DNA of 64,000 bases from Spirosoma sp. KCTC 42546 (GCF_006965485.1 NZ_CP041360.1:8288501-8352500); one strand, 5' to 3'; shown: positions 1 to 9,325, counted from the first letter of the stretch. Notes: generated by a model not told the origin, from the letters alone. Translations and numbers: made by a program.

Positions 1-238
1 GATTGAAGACAATGTGCTAATTGGCATGGGCGCCATCGTTATGGATGGGGCCGTTATTGGCACGGGCAGTATTATTGCCGCTGGCGCTATTGTCACGCAA
101 AATACGGTCGTGCCACCGGGTTCTATTTACGCGGGAAACCCAGCGCGCTTCCTAAAAGCCGTTTCGCCTGAGCAAGGTGAAGTCTTTGCGCGAACGGCCA
201 ATAACTACGTCATGTACGCAAGCTGGTTTAAGGAGTAA
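1..238 (+). CDS. Gamma-carbonic anhydrase-like hexapeptide protein, 5'-truncated by window edge
   Basis: The visible 78 or so codons are read from base 2 and end at TAA 236-238. They show the repeating [LIV]-G-x-G-A hexapeptide pattern of a left-handed beta-helix (IGMGAIVMDGAVIG, then IAAGAIVTQ), followed by the PGSIYAGNPAR turn and a C-terminal helix ending YVMYASWFKE. That ending is usual for the bacterial gamma-carbonic anhydrase/YrdA-PaaY family, cytoplasmic trimers that bind a metal through histidines. The histidine-bearing part lies before the window, so catalytic competence cannot be judged. A maltose/serine O-acetyltransferase-type relative is the main alternative. The gene is followed by a large inverted repeat. 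Confidence 0.8.
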   Translation, partial: IEDNVLIGMGAIVMDGAVIGTGSIIAAGAIVTQNTVVPPGSIYAGNPARFLKAVSPEQGEVFARTANNYVMYASWFKE

Positions 239-239
239 A

Positions 240-336
240 TTAGTGGAGTAGGTGGAGTGAGTGCAGTAAGTAAACTCAGTTGCTGTAACCATTTCACGGA
301 CTCCACCTATTCCACTCACTCCACCTACTCCACTAA
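240..336. repeat. Long intergenic inverted repeat, 24-bp perfect arms
   Basis: Bases 240-263 are the exact reverse complement of 313-336, separated by 49 nt. Each arm is itself a degenerate 9-bp tandem repeat (GTGGAGTAG, GTGGAGTGA, GTGCAGTAA). The repeat fills the gap between the carbonic anhydrase stop (238) and the hupE start (342). There is no T-run, so it is not a standard intrinsic terminator, although an RNA hairpin is expected. Confidence 0.85.
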
Positions 337-341
337 ATACC

Positions 342-965
342 ATGGACGATTTTCTGATCTATCTTCGCTTAGGTTTCGATCACATTACAGATCCTCGTGG
401 GTACGATCATATTTTATTTGTTGTTGCGCTCTGTGCGGTGTATACCCTGCAACAGTGGCGACAGGTATTGATTCTGGTCACGGCATTCACCATCGGCCAT
501 TCGATTACGCTGGCGCTGGCAACTTTACAACTCATTCATTATAAGACCGATTTGATTGAGTTACTTATCCCCATTACGATTCTGATTACAGCCATCACCA
601 ATTTCTTTTTTCAGGAGCCTAAATCGAAATCACGATCATCGTCTACACCCCAACTAGCCTATCGCTCCTGGCGATACGGTTTGGCTCTAACGTTTGGGCT
701 TATCCATGGAATGGGCTTCTCTAACTACCTCCGCAGTTTACTGGGCAAGGAGGCTGATATTATACAGCCTTTACTGGCCTTTAACATCGGACTGGAAATT
801 GGGCAGTTAGTTATTGTTAGTCTCGTGCTGGCACTGGCCTATGTTCTGATTGGTCTGGGGCGGGTCAGTCGTTTACGCTGGACGCTCATTATATCAGGCA
901 TGGTAGCGGGCATGGCCCTATCGCTCATAATCAATAATGAGTATTTGAGCGAGTTGTTAAAGTAA
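342..965 (+). CDS. HupE/UreJ family membrane protein
   Basis: A 207-residue polytopic membrane protein with about six hydrophobic segments. The N-terminal LGFDHITDPRGYDHILF is the metal-ligand-like signature (HI..P.GYDHILF) of the HupE/UreJ family, and a second family motif, GLIHGMGFSNYL, lies near residues 125-136. Family members are secondary transporters for nickel or cobalt linked to hydrogenase or urease maturation, but in Bacteroidota they often stand alone. No hydrogenase or urease gene is in view, so the substrate is unknown. The ATG lies six bases after the upstream inverted repeat, so translation would start at the foot of that hairpin. Confidence 0.85.
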   Translation: MDDFLIYLRLGFDHITDPRGYDHILFVVALCAVYTLQQWRQVLILVTAFTIGHSITLALATLQLIHYKTDLIELLIPITILITAITNFFFQEPKSKSRSSSTPQLAYRSWRYGLALTFGLIHGMGFSNYLRSLLGKEADIIQPLLAFNIGLEIGQLVIVSLVLALAYVLIGLGRVSRLRWTLIISGMVAGMALSLIINNEYLSELLK

Positions 966-991
966 CCCTATTTTTAGTCTGGATACACTCC

Positions 992-1007
992 TTCGTTCGT
1001 GAACGAA
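992..1007. repeat. Short palindrome in the hupE-peptidase gap
   Basis: TTCGTTC at 992-998 pairs with GAACGAA at 1001-1007, 27 bp after the hupE stop. No T-run follows, so it could be a weak terminator stem or a protein-binding site. Nothing else is recognisable in 966-1177. Confidence 0.35.
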
Positions 1008-1177
1008 TAGAGAAACTATTGGGGTAGGTCTATCTGATTTATGCGGACACAAATCCTGCTAATTTGACAATCCTTCTCAAAAGACAAACTTGTCTACAAT
1101 CCATTCTTCATAATGCCAATTACAGAACCTCTTTTTTCGTATTTTTACCACGCTAATCAACAACTATAAACCAATTT

Positions 1178-3568
1178 ATGCAAAAGATAATTTTGCTGCT
1201 GACGAGTTTGGCCATTCCCTTATTGTCTGCTCAGGCTCAGGCTCCTCCGCCAACACAACGTGCCAATACGCGTTTCGAGCAACTTGGCCCGATCCTGCCC
1301 ACCCCTAATACCTTTCGTACGGCTTCTGGTGCACCGGGTAAAGACTATTTTCAAAATCGTGCTGACTATGATATAAAAGCTACTCTTGACGATACCAACC
1401 AAAAAATAACGGGCTCAGAAACAATCATCTATCACAATAACTCAGGAGATATATTGCCTTATGTCTGGCTTCAGTTGGATCAAAACACGTTCCGGGCAGA
1501 TGCTGATGGCAGAACTACACAGACGAGTAGCATCAGCGAACAAGGAGCAAGTTTCCAACAGATCAGTGCTGGCCCAACGCTGGCGGCTAAAGATTACGGC
1601 CACAAAATTACAGCCGTGCGCGATCAGGCTGGTAAACCCCTTAAATACACCATCAACCAGACCATGATGCGTATTGACTTGCCTCAGCCCGTAGGCCCAG
1701 GTAAGACGGTAACATTTTCTGTTGACTGGAATTTCAAAATCGTAGATGTCAGAAGTACTGGCGCTCGGGGAGGCTATGAGTTTTTCCCGAAAGACGGCAA
1801 TTACATCTACGAAATAGCTCAGTGGTTTCCACGTTTATGTGCTTATAGTGATGTAACAGGCTGGCAGAACAAGCAATTCTTAGGACAGGGCGAGTTCACG
1901 TTAATCTTCGGCAATTACAAACTAGCCTTAACCGTACCGAACGATCATATTGTGGGCGCCACCGGCGAGTTGCAGAATCCAATCCAGGTATTAACGCCCA
2001 CGCAAATAAAGCGGTGGAATGAAGCCAAAGGGAAAGGCGATAAGCCCGGCGAAAATCCAGTGGTTATCGTAACCCAGGCCGAAGCCGAAGCCGCCGAAAA
2101 AGGCAAACCAACCGGTACTAAAACCTGGATTTACAAAGCAGATAATGTTCGTGATTTTTCCTTTGCCAGTAGCCGAAAATTCATCTGGGATGCCCTACAA
2201 CCCAACGTAGAAGGGAAACGGGTTTGGGCTATGTCGCTATATCCGAAAGAAGGAAATCCACTTTGGGGCCAATATTCAACCCGGCTTGTGGCGCATACGC
2301 TTCTCTCCTACTCACGCCGGACAATTGCATATCCTTATCCGGTAGCGTACTCGGTCCACGGGCCTGTTGGTGGTATGGAATATCCAATGATCAGCTTCAA
2401 CGGGGCACGGCCCGAAGCCGATGGCACCTATTCGGTAGGCACAAAGAATGGACTAATTGGGGTGATTATCCACGAAGTAGGTCACAACTTCTTCCCTATG
2501 ATTGTCAACTCCGATGAGCGCCAGTGGTCCTGGATGGACGAAGGTCTGAATAGTTTTATGGAAGGATTGGCCTGTTTAGAGTGGGATGCGAACTACCCCG
2601 CACGGGGCATCGATCCTCAGTCTATTGTTCCGTACATGCGTATGGACTCTACTCTACAGGTTCCCATCATGAGCAGTTCGGACAATATTCCCAGAAATAC
2701 ATTTGGACCAAACGCCTATAGCAAGCCTGCTACGGCCCTGAATATTCTCCGGGAGACGGTTATGGGTCGCGAGTTATTCGATTACGCCTTTAAAGAATAC
2801 GCTCGTCGGTGGGCATTCAAAACGCCCGAACCTGCCGACTTCTTCCGTACGATGGAAGATGCGTCGGGGGTTGATCTGGACTTCTTCTGGAAAGGCTGGT
2901 TCTACAGTGTGCAACCCGTTGACCAATCCCTGGTAAAAGTTGACTGGTTCCAGGCAAGTTCGCAAAACCCGGAAATCACCAAAGCTGAAGCGCGTGCAGC
3001 AGCCCAAAAACGAGCCAATACCATTAGCAAACAGCGTGATGCGTTGAGCAAAGATCAAACCGTTGTGGCGCAGGACAGTACCATGAAGGATTTCTACAAT
3101 AGCTACGATCCCTATGCGGTTACGGATGCTGATAAAAAGAAATATCAGGATTACCTGGCTACGTTATCGGCCGAAGAACGGGCATTAGCCGAAGCAGGCA
3201 CTAATTTTTACACACTGTCGCTGAAAAACAAAGGTGGTATTCCAATGCCGGTAATTGTACGGATGGAGTTTGAAGATGGTACAGATTCGATAGCTCGCTT
3301 CCCGGCAGAAATCTGGCGTTTCAATGACGTTTCCATTAATAAAGTTATTGCTACACCCAAAAAAGTGAAGCAATGGACACTCGATCCCTACTATGAAATA
3401 GCCGATATTAATACGGAAGACAATTCTTTTCCACCGAGAGCACAGCCTAGTCGTTTTCAATTATTTAAACAACAACAGCGTGGAGGGGGTGCAGGGCCCA
3501 ATCCGATGCAACAACAACGTCAACAATCACCGGCTACACCGGCTAAACAAGGTAGCGGCCGTAACTAA
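1178..3568 (+). CDS. M1 family zinc metallopeptidase (first tandem copy)
   Basis: A 796-residue exported peptidase with a signal peptide (about residues 1-20, ending AQAQA). The zinc site HEVGH at 432-436 is followed after 18 residues by Glu455 in WMDEGLN, giving the HExxH-x18-E pattern of gluzincin M1 aminopeptidases. The exopeptidase GxMEN motif appears as GGMEYP near 398-403, so the usual Asn is replaced. The C-terminus is Gln-rich and low in complexity. It probably trims peptides in the periplasm. The next gene, 24 bp downstream, is a close paralogue in the same orientation and the two are likely co-transcribed. The ATG is supported by the signal peptide directly after it. Substrate preference is unknown. 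Confidence 0.9.
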   Translation: MQKIILLLTSLAIPLLSAQAQAPPPTQRANTRFEQLGPILPTPNTFRTASGAPGKDYFQNRADYDIKATLDDTNQKITGSETIIYHNNSGDILPYVWLQLDQNTFRADADGRTTQTSSISEQGASFQQISAGPTLAAKDYGHKITAVRDQAGKPLKYTINQTMMRIDLPQPVGPGKTVTFSVDWNFKIVDVRSTGARGGYEFFPKDGNYIYEIAQWFPRLCAYSDVTGWQNKQFLGQGEFTLIFGNYKLALTVPNDHIVGATGELQNPIQVLTPTQIKRWNEAKGKGDKPGENPVVIVTQAEAEAAEKGKPTGTKTWIYKADNVRDFSFASSRKFIWDALQPNVEGKRVWAMSLYPKEGNPLWGQYSTRLVAHTLLSYSRRTIAYPYPVAYSVHGPVGGMEYPMISFNGARPEADGTYSVGTKNGLIGVIIHEVGHNFFPMIVNSDERQWSWMDEGLNSFMEGLACLEWDANYPARGIDPQSIVPYMRMDSTLQVPIMSSSDNIPRNTFGPNAYSKPATALNILRETVMGRELFDYAFKEYARRWAFKTPEPADFFRTMEDASGVDLDFFWKGWFYSVQPVDQSLVKVDWFQASSQNPEITKAEARAAAQKRANTISKQRDALSKDQTVVAQDSTMKDFYNSYDPYAVTDADKKKYQDYLATLSAEERALAEAGTNFYTLSLKNKGGIPMPVIVRMEFEDGTDSIARFPAEIWRFNDVSINKVIATPKKVKQWTLDPYYEIADINTEDNSFPPRAQPSRFQLFKQQQRGGGAGPNPMQQQRQQSPATPAKQGSGRN

Positions 3569-3592
3569 CAAAGTTTTAACTTCTGATAAACT

Positions 3593-5998
3593 ATGAGAAA
3601 ACTAGTGTTGATGGCTAGCCTGGTCTTTGGGTCGGTGGCCTCATTCGCTCAGGTACCAACGGCCCCTACTCAAAACGCAAACACGCGTTTCGAGCAGCTT
3701 GGCTCCATGATGCCTACGCCCAATACCTTCCGTACAGCATCTGGCGCACCGGGTAAAGATTATTTTCAGAACCGCGCCGACTATGATATTAAGGTTGAAC
3801 TGGACGATGCCAACCAAAAAATTATTGGTTCTGAAACTGTTACGTATCATAACAATTCAACTGACGAGCTGCCTTTCATCTGGCTCCAACTCGATCAGAA
3901 TCTGTTTGCCAAAGGGTCTATCGGTAGTGTTACCCGAACGGGGGGTGTAAACGAAAGCGGCATGAGCTTCGCTCAGTTGCAAAATCTGACTTCCGTTCGC
4001 GAACGGAGTAGTCAGCAGGCGTCTGATAAATATGGCTACCACATTACGGCCGTTAAAGATGCTAAGTCAGGTACTGCACTGAAATATACCATTAACCAGA
4101 CAATGATGCGGGTTGATCTGCCAACAGCCATCAAGCCCGGCGGGACCTATTCGTTTAATGTAGACTGGAATTATTTCGTTACCGAATACTACGGTCGTAG
4201 TGGCATGGAGTTTTTCGCAAAAGACGGTAATTATAATTACTTCATTGCCCATTGGTTCCCCCGCTTGTGCGCCTATAACGACGTAAACGGCTGGCAGAAC
4301 AAGCAGTTCCTGGGTCAGGGCGAATTCACGCTTATTTTCGGCAATTATAAAGTAGCCATTACCGCCCCTAGTGATCACGTTGTTGGCGCTACCGGCGAAT
4401 GCCAAAACTACAAGCAAGTACTTTCAGCTACGCAACAGAAACGTTTAGCCCAGGCGGCTACGTCGAAAAATCCGGTTGTTATTGTAACACAGGAAGAAGC
4501 CGAGGCAGCACTAAAAACCAAACCAAGCGATAAAGTAGGCAAGAAAACATGGGTTTATTCGGCATCTAATGTCCGTGACTTTGCGTTTACCAGCAGCCGC
4601 CGGTTTATCTGGGATGCTATGCAGACCGATGTGTACGGCGACGGGCACAAAATCTGGTCTATGTCGTTTTACGCCAAAGAAGGCAATCCACTATGGGGAC
4701 AATATTCAACTCGCGTGGTTGAGCATACCCTGAAATCGTACGGCAATCGCACCATCAAATATCCATACCCTGTTGCTATTTCATGCCATGCCACGGCAGG
4801 TGGTGGTATGGAATACCCGATGATTTCGTTCAACGGTGGCCGCCCGGAAGCGGATGGGACGTATTCAGAGCAAACGAAAGCAGGCATGATTGGGGTAATT
4901 ATCCACGAAGTGGGTCATAACTTCTTCCCCATGATTGTTAACTCCGATGAACGCCAGTGGACCTGGATGGATGAGGGATTGAATACCTTCTGCCAGTACC
5001 TCGCCGAAAAAGAATGGGACTATAATTTCCCAAGCCGCCGGGGCGAGCCACAGTACATTGTCGATTACATGAAGTCTGACAAATCGGTCCTGTCGCCCAT
5101 CATGACGTCGTCCGACAACGTAATTAGCCTTGGGCCAAATGCGTACGCGAAACCAGCTACGGCGCTTAATATCCTGCGCGAAACTGTAATGGGTCGTGAG
5201 TTATTCGATTACGCCTTTAAAGAATACGCTCGCCGATGGGCGTTCAAAAGCCCCGAGCCAGCCGATTTCTTCCGTACGCTGGAAGACGCATCGGGGGTTG
5301 ATCTGGATTGGTTCTGGAAAGGCTGGTTCTACGGCGTTGAACCTGTCGATCAGGATTTAGTCGAAGTAGATTGGTTCCAGGTTGACTCGGGCAATCCTGA
5401 AGTGACCAAAGCAGCCGCTCGCGCTGAAGCGCAACGTCGGGCCGGAACCATCAGTAAGCAACGTGATGCCGCCACCCAGGCCGAAACGGTTGTTGCCAAA
5501 GATTCGACCATGAAGGATTTCTATAATAACTATGATCCGTATAAGGTTACGGATGCTGACAAAAAGAAATACCAGGACTATTTGGCTACGTTGAGTGACG
5601 AAGAGCGCAAAACGCTTGAGACAAATGCAGGAACCAACTTCTATACGTTATCGCTGAAAAATAAAGGCGGTATACCAATGCCGGTTATTATTCGGATGCA
5701 GTTTGAAGATGGTACGGATTCGGTGGCCCGCTTCCCGGCGGAGATTTGGCGCTTCAACGATGTGTCGATCAAAAAGGTCATTGCTACTCCTAAAAAAGTA
5801 ACGCAGTGGACGCTCGACCCATTCCAGGAAATTGCCGATATAGACGCCGAAAACAACTCATTCCCCCGAGTGGCTGCCCCAACTCGTTTCCAGTTGTTCA
5901 AACAACAGCAGCGTTTTGGTCCACAGGGACCTAACCCAATGCAACAGCAACGGCGGGCTACACAGCCACCGGCCACCCAGGGTAGCGGAAAGAACTAA
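3593..5998 (+). CDS. M1 family zinc metallopeptidase (second tandem copy)
   Basis: An 801-residue paralogue of the preceding gene, collinear along its whole length, with a signal peptide ending SFAQ. The zinc motif HEVGH is at 438-442 with the third ligand Glu461 (WMDEGLN), and GGMEYP again stands in for GxMEN. Some stretches are almost identical at DNA level to copy one, for example around 5201-5235 versus 2771-2805, while others have drifted (a KGSIGSVTRTGG region near residue 104). This pattern suggests a tandem duplication with local gene conversion. The tail is again Gln-rich. A clear terminator follows at 6026. The role is expected to be periplasmic peptide processing. Confidence 0.9.
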   Translation: MRKLVLMASLVFGSVASFAQVPTAPTQNANTRFEQLGSMMPTPNTFRTASGAPGKDYFQNRADYDIKVELDDANQKIIGSETVTYHNNSTDELPFIWLQLDQNLFAKGSIGSVTRTGGVNESGMSFAQLQNLTSVRERSSQQASDKYGYHITAVKDAKSGTALKYTINQTMMRVDLPTAIKPGGTYSFNVDWNYFVTEYYGRSGMEFFAKDGNYNYFIAHWFPRLCAYNDVNGWQNKQFLGQGEFTLIFGNYKVAITAPSDHVVGATGECQNYKQVLSATQQKRLAQAATSKNPVVIVTQEEAEAALKTKPSDKVGKKTWVYSASNVRDFAFTSSRRFIWDAMQTDVYGDGHKIWSMSFYAKEGNPLWGQYSTRVVEHTLKSYGNRTIKYPYPVAISCHATAGGGMEYPMISFNGGRPEADGTYSEQTKAGMIGVIIHEVGHNFFPMIVNSDERQWTWMDEGLNTFCQYLAEKEWDYNFPSRRGEPQYIVDYMKSDKSVLSPIMTSSDNVISLGPNAYAKPATALNILRETVMGRELFDYAFKEYARRWAFKSPEPADFFRTLEDASGVDLDWFWKGWFYGVEPVDQDLVEVDWFQVDSGNPEVTKAAARAEAQRRAGTISKQRDAATQAETVVAKDSTMKDFYNNYDPYKVTDADKKKYQDYLATLSDEERKTLETNAGTNFYTLSLKNKGGIPMPVIIRMQFEDGTDSVARFPAEIWRFNDVSIKKVIATPKKVTQWTLDPFQEIADIDAENNSFPRVAAPTRFQLFKQQQRFGPQGPNPMQQQRRATQPPATQGSGKN

Positions 5999-6025
5999 CC
6001 AAGCAATCCTAAATACGAATACCGT

Positions 6026-6065
6026 AAAAAGCGGTCTTTGACGATTAAGTTAAAGACCGCTTTTT
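6026..6065 (+). terminator. Intrinsic terminator after the M1 pair
   Basis: A 14-bp perfect stem (6026-6039 with 6052-6065) rich in GC at its centre, with A-run and T-run ends and a 12-nt loop. It sits 27 bp after the second M1 gene and would end that two-gene transcript. The A-run suits termination from the other side too, but no opposing gene is present. Confidence 0.9.
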
Positions 6066-6118
6066 GTTGGATCACTAAACTGTACAAACAGATTAAACTA
6101 CAGACTTTTACTAGTATA

Positions 6119-8713
6119 ATGAAAATCTCTATTTCGTTTCTAGCTCTTTTTACACTGATCAGCCTTGCTGGCATTTTAGGTGTACAGGCCCAAACTCCTT
6201 TACCAACTTCACCTTCATCGCCAACCATGACGTTGCCCGGTGCCACAACCGCAACACCCACCGCAACAACAGTTGTAGCAGCGCCGAAAGTGCCTATGAA
6301 ACCTTACCGTGAGGTAATTACGGCAGCAGCCCAGACAAGCAGGGGTTTGTTTACCGCCCATCGGGTCGACGAAAAGTATTATCTTGAAATTCCGGACACG
6401 TTATTAGGTCGGGAGTTTATGGCCATCACCCGTATTGCCAAAGCACCCACCGGAGCAGGTTACGGCGGAGAACTGGCCAACCGGCAGGTATTACGCTGGG
6501 AACGGGGCCCAGACAAAAAAATCTTGCTTCGGGTTGTGAGCTACATCAATGTAGGGAATGATACGTTGCCCATTTCGCAGGCCGTTCGGAATTCCAATGT
6601 TGAGCCCATTGCTGCCGCTTTCGACATAAGAGCAATTCGTAAAGACAGTGTAGCGGCATCCGTCATTGATGTAACTGACTTTTTCAAAGGAGATAATCAG
6701 GTGGTCTCAATTAATCCAATTACAAAATACCGTTACCGACTAACAGCCTTATCCCCAGAGCGATCATTTGTGCAACGCATCAAATCGTATCCGATTAATA
6801 CCGAGGTGATGGTAACGAAAACGTTCACAGTCAATACAACACCCGTAGTACCATCGCCCGTACCATCCCCACTGCCCACAGTAGCTCTGCCCGTTGGTAA
6901 TGAAGCAGGTGCGGTGACGATGGAGATTAACACATCCATGATTCTGCTACCCCGTACACCCATGCGGAAACGGTTGTTCGATAGTCGGGTCGGCTTTTTC
7001 GCCAATAGCTACACGGTATATAATGACGCATCGCAGCGAACAGAAGATGAAACATTTGCTGTCCATTGGAAACTGGAAGCCAAAAATGCGGCTGACATGC
7101 AGCGTCAGAAAGCCGGTGAGCTCATTGAGCCGCGCAAGCCCATCGTCTATTATATTGACCCAGCCACGCCCCTTAAGTGGCGAAAATTCCTGAAGTTGGG
7201 CGTTGCCGACTGGCAGGTTGCGTTTGAAAAAGCAGGCTGGAAAAATGCGATTATCGCTAAAGACTGGGATAATAAAGATACAACGCTTAGTCTGGAAGAT
7301 GCCCGCTACTCGGTGATTCGCTACTTCGCATCGGATATCGAAAATGCGTACGGGCCAAACGTCCACGATCCCCGCTCGGGTGAAATCATCGAAAGTCACA
7401 TCGGCTGGTATCATAATGTGATGAACCTGCTGCGGAAGTGGTATATGGTACAGGGAGCCGCGGTAGATGTTCGAGCACGCAAACCAAAATTTGACGATGA
7501 ATTAATGGGGCAACTGGTCCGGTTTGTATCGTCGCACGAAGTAGGGCACACACTTGGGTTACGACACAACTACGGATCCAGCCATGCTACACCCGTTGAA
7601 AAGCTGCGTGACAAAGAGTTTATTAAACAATACGGACATACGGCATCTATCATGGACTACGCCCGGTTCAACTACGTAGCACAGCCCGAAGATGGTATCA
7701 CAGACTTATTTCCGCGTATTGGCACCTACGACATATGGGCTATCGAGTGGGGCTATAAACCAATATACGACACCCCAACACCCGAAGCAGATAAGATGAT
7801 CTTAAATGAGTGGGTAAAAAAACATGTTGGTGATCCACGTTATTGGTTTGGTACAGAAACAAACCCACTTGATCCACGTTCACAAAGCGAAGATTTAGGC
7901 GACAATGCCATGATTGCCAGTACATATGGCATTAAAAACCTAAAACGAATTCTACCAAATCTCACCAAATGGACGGGCGAAGAAGCAGAAGATTACGATA
8001 AGTTACGGGAAATGTATGGTGAGATTGCCGGACAGTACAGACGGTATATGGGCCATGTGACTAAGTATATAGGGGGAGTATATGAAACCCCTCATACATA
8101 CGACCAGGCTGGCATTGTGTATGAGCCAACGCCCCGCGGGCTACAGAAAAGCGCTGTAGCCTTCCTGAATCAACAATTGTTTCAAACACCAGCCTGGTTG
8201 CTAGATGCTAAAATCATGCAACTTGTCCGTCCAGATCAAGGCGTTGATTATTTGCGAACCTTGCAGGAAACCACCCTGAACAGCCTAATGGACATTGGCC
8301 GACTAACACGCCTGATTGAAAACAGTAGCCGACCTACCAAGTCATACAGTCTGGATGAGTTCATGACAGACCTACAGTTATCGATCTGGCGGGAGTTAAA
8401 GGCGGGACATTCCATTGATGTGTATCGTCGGAACCTTCAGAAAGTATATGCGGAGAAATTAATTTCGATGTTAACGCCCTCACCTGCGACTGCCCCAGCG
8501 GCCGGATTTGCGGGTAACGGTTTCCGCTATAATGCCGGTCCGATTGCCGATGTTCGTAAATCCGATATTATGTCTGAGGTACGAGCCCAATTAGTTAACC
8601 TACGAGGTAGTATCAAGGTAGCTATTCCCCGGCAAACCGATAAGATGAGCCGGTATCATTTAAGCGATGTGCTAGCCCGTATCGACAACGCATTAAATCC
8701 TAGACGGGGATAA
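6119..8713 (+). CDS. Exported zinc-dependent metalloprotease, metzincin-like (DUF5117/DUF5118/DUF4953 type)
   Basis: An 864-residue protein. The ATG at 6119 is preferred because it starts a good signal peptide (MKISISFLALFTLIS... to VQAQ), whereas the longer frame would begin with TTG inside the upstream terminator. The N-terminal half carries the DUF5117/5118-like region (YREVITAAAQTSRGLFTAHR, LGREFMAITRI). The catalytic site HEVGHTLGLRHNYGSS has H473, E474, H477 and H483, the extended HExxHxxGxxH zinc motif of metzincins, followed by the ASIMDYARFNY Met-turn. Members of this family are large secreted proteases common in Bacteroidota with no well-defined substrate. A proline-rich linker sits near residues 245-265. 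It appears to be a single-gene unit between a terminator and tRNA-Pro. Confidence 0.88.
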   Translation: MKISISFLALFTLISLAGILGVQAQTPLPTSPSSPTMTLPGATTATPTATTVVAAPKVPMKPYREVITAAAQTSRGLFTAHRVDEKYYLEIPDTLLGREFMAITRIAKAPTGAGYGGELANRQVLRWERGPDKKILLRVVSYINVGNDTLPISQAVRNSNVEPIAAAFDIRAIRKDSVAASVIDVTDFFKGDNQVVSINPITKYRYRLTALSPERSFVQRIKSYPINTEVMVTKTFTVNTTPVVPSPVPSPLPTVALPVGNEAGAVTMEINTSMILLPRTPMRKRLFDSRVGFFANSYTVYNDASQRTEDETFAVHWKLEAKNAADMQRQKAGELIEPRKPIVYYIDPATPLKWRKFLKLGVADWQVAFEKAGWKNAIIAKDWDNKDTTLSLEDARYSVIRYFASDIENAYGPNVHDPRSGEIIESHIGWYHNVMNLLRKWYMVQGAAVDVRARKPKFDDELMGQLVRFVSSHEVGHTLGLRHNYGSSHATPVEKLRDKEFIKQYGHTASIMDYARFNYVAQPEDGITDLFPRIGTYDIWAIEWGYKPIYDTPTPEADKMILNEWVKKHVGDPRYWFGTETNPLDPRSQSEDLGDNAMIASTYGIKNLKRILPNLTKWTGEEAEDYDKLREMYGEIAGQYRRYMGHVTKYIGGVYETPHTYDQAGIVYEPTPRGLQKSAVAFLNQQLFQTPAWLLDAKIMQLVRPDQGVDYLRTLQETTLNSLMDIGRLTRLIENSSRPTKSYSLDEFMTDLQLSIWRELKAGHSIDVYRRNLQKVYAEKLISMLTPSPATAPAAGFAGNGFRYNAGPIADVRKSDIMSEVRAQLVNLRGSIKVAIPRQTDKMSRYHLSDVLARIDNALNPRRG

Positions 8714-8737
8714 TAGCCATTTTATCCAGTCAAATCT

Positions 8738-8768
8738 TTTGACAATTACCTATACTTCGCTACTTTTG
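8738..8768 (+). promoter_or_regulatory. Bacteroidota-type promoter for tRNA-Pro
   Basis: TTTG at 8738-8741 and TACTTTTG at 8761-8768 match the TTTG/TAnnTTTG consensus of Bacteroidota housekeeping sigma factors with a 19-bp spacer. The tRNA begins 10 bp after the -7 box, leaving a very short 5' leader. Confidence 0.85.
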
Positions 8769-8778
8769 CACACCCATT

Positions 8779-8852
8779 CGGGATGTAGCGCAGTCCGGTA
8801 GCGTGCTTGCATGGGGTGCAAGAGGTCGTGGGTTCGAATCCCGCCTTCCCGA
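8779..8852 (+). tRNA. tRNA-Pro(GGG)
   Basis: A full cloverleaf can be folded: acceptor CGGGATG with CTTCCCG, D arm GCGC/GCGT, anticodon stem CTTGC/GCAAG with loop ATGGGGT (anticodon GGG), and T arm GTGGG/CCCGC with loop TTCGAAT. The acceptor stem has one T-T mismatch at the sixth pair, which is unusual. The discriminator is A and CCA is not encoded. It has its own promoter and terminator. Confidence 0.95.
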
Positions 8853-8863
8853 CAGTTAAAAGT

Positions 8864-8899
8864 AAGGAGTTACGGCAACGTGGCTCCTTTTCTTTTTTT
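8864..8899 (+). terminator. Terminator of tRNA-Pro
   Basis: The stem AAGGAGTTACG pairs with CGTGGCTCCTT (two G-U pairs) around a GCAA tetraloop and is followed by a T-rich tract. It lies 11 bp after the tRNA. Confidence 0.85.
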
Positions 8900-9025
8900 A
8901 CTGGATTATATAAATAATCCTAAGTCAGTCGCTCAACTCCCCTAGAGGTATTCCTGCCGACCCTTACATCTTTTTAGCCAATAGATCACCCCAACTACGT
9001 TTTCTATATTTTTTTGGAGGTGATT

Positions 9026-9226
9026 ATGGAATCACTCACTCTGCTGCATCTATACAAAAGCGAGGCACAAGCAAAGTCTGTTAACGTCTCTTCACAATCT
9101 TAACAATTATTTTATGAGCAACGCCCCACCTTTATAATCAGTCAACAATCCAGCCGATTAAAAAGGGCTTTATGTACGTTAGTTGAAAAACAAGGCTTTA
9201 GCTTGGTGGCTCTCCAACGAAAATAA
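9026..9226 (+). pseudogene. Possible small broken reading frame in the 8.9-9.45 kb gap
   Basis: An ATG at 9026 follows GGAGGTGAT at 9016-9024, a near-perfect Shine-Dalgarno sequence, which is rare in Bacteroidota. The frame runs 25 codons (MESLTLLHLYKSEAQ...), meets TAA at 9101-9103, then continues in the same frame for 40 more codons (QLFYEQRPTFIISQQ..., VEKQGFSLVALQRK) to TAA at 9224. I do not recognise the product. It may be a remnant of a roughly 66-residue protein with a nonsense mutation, a genuine 25-residue peptide, or chance. The rest of 8900-9451 shows no other gene. Confidence 0.25.
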
Positions 9227-9325
9227 AGTAGAGAAGAAAGGATATGTGCAAGTATTTATTGCTGGATTACAATACGAGTGAAACATTTGACATATAGAAT
9301 TGTGTGGTTTTTGGCGGAAAACACA

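Noticed and set aside
257..544. A 95-codon plus-strand frame across the first inverted repeat and hupE
   Set aside because: Overlaps hupE in another frame, and its repetitive start is just translated repeat sequence.
6947..7414. A 155-codon minus-strand frame inside the zinc protease gene
   Set aside because: Shadow of the metalloprotease coding strand.
8797..8815. Sequence like the AGTATGC operator core (GTGCTTGCATGG)
   Set aside because: It is the anticodon arm of tRNA-Pro, and the outer bases of the operator do not match.
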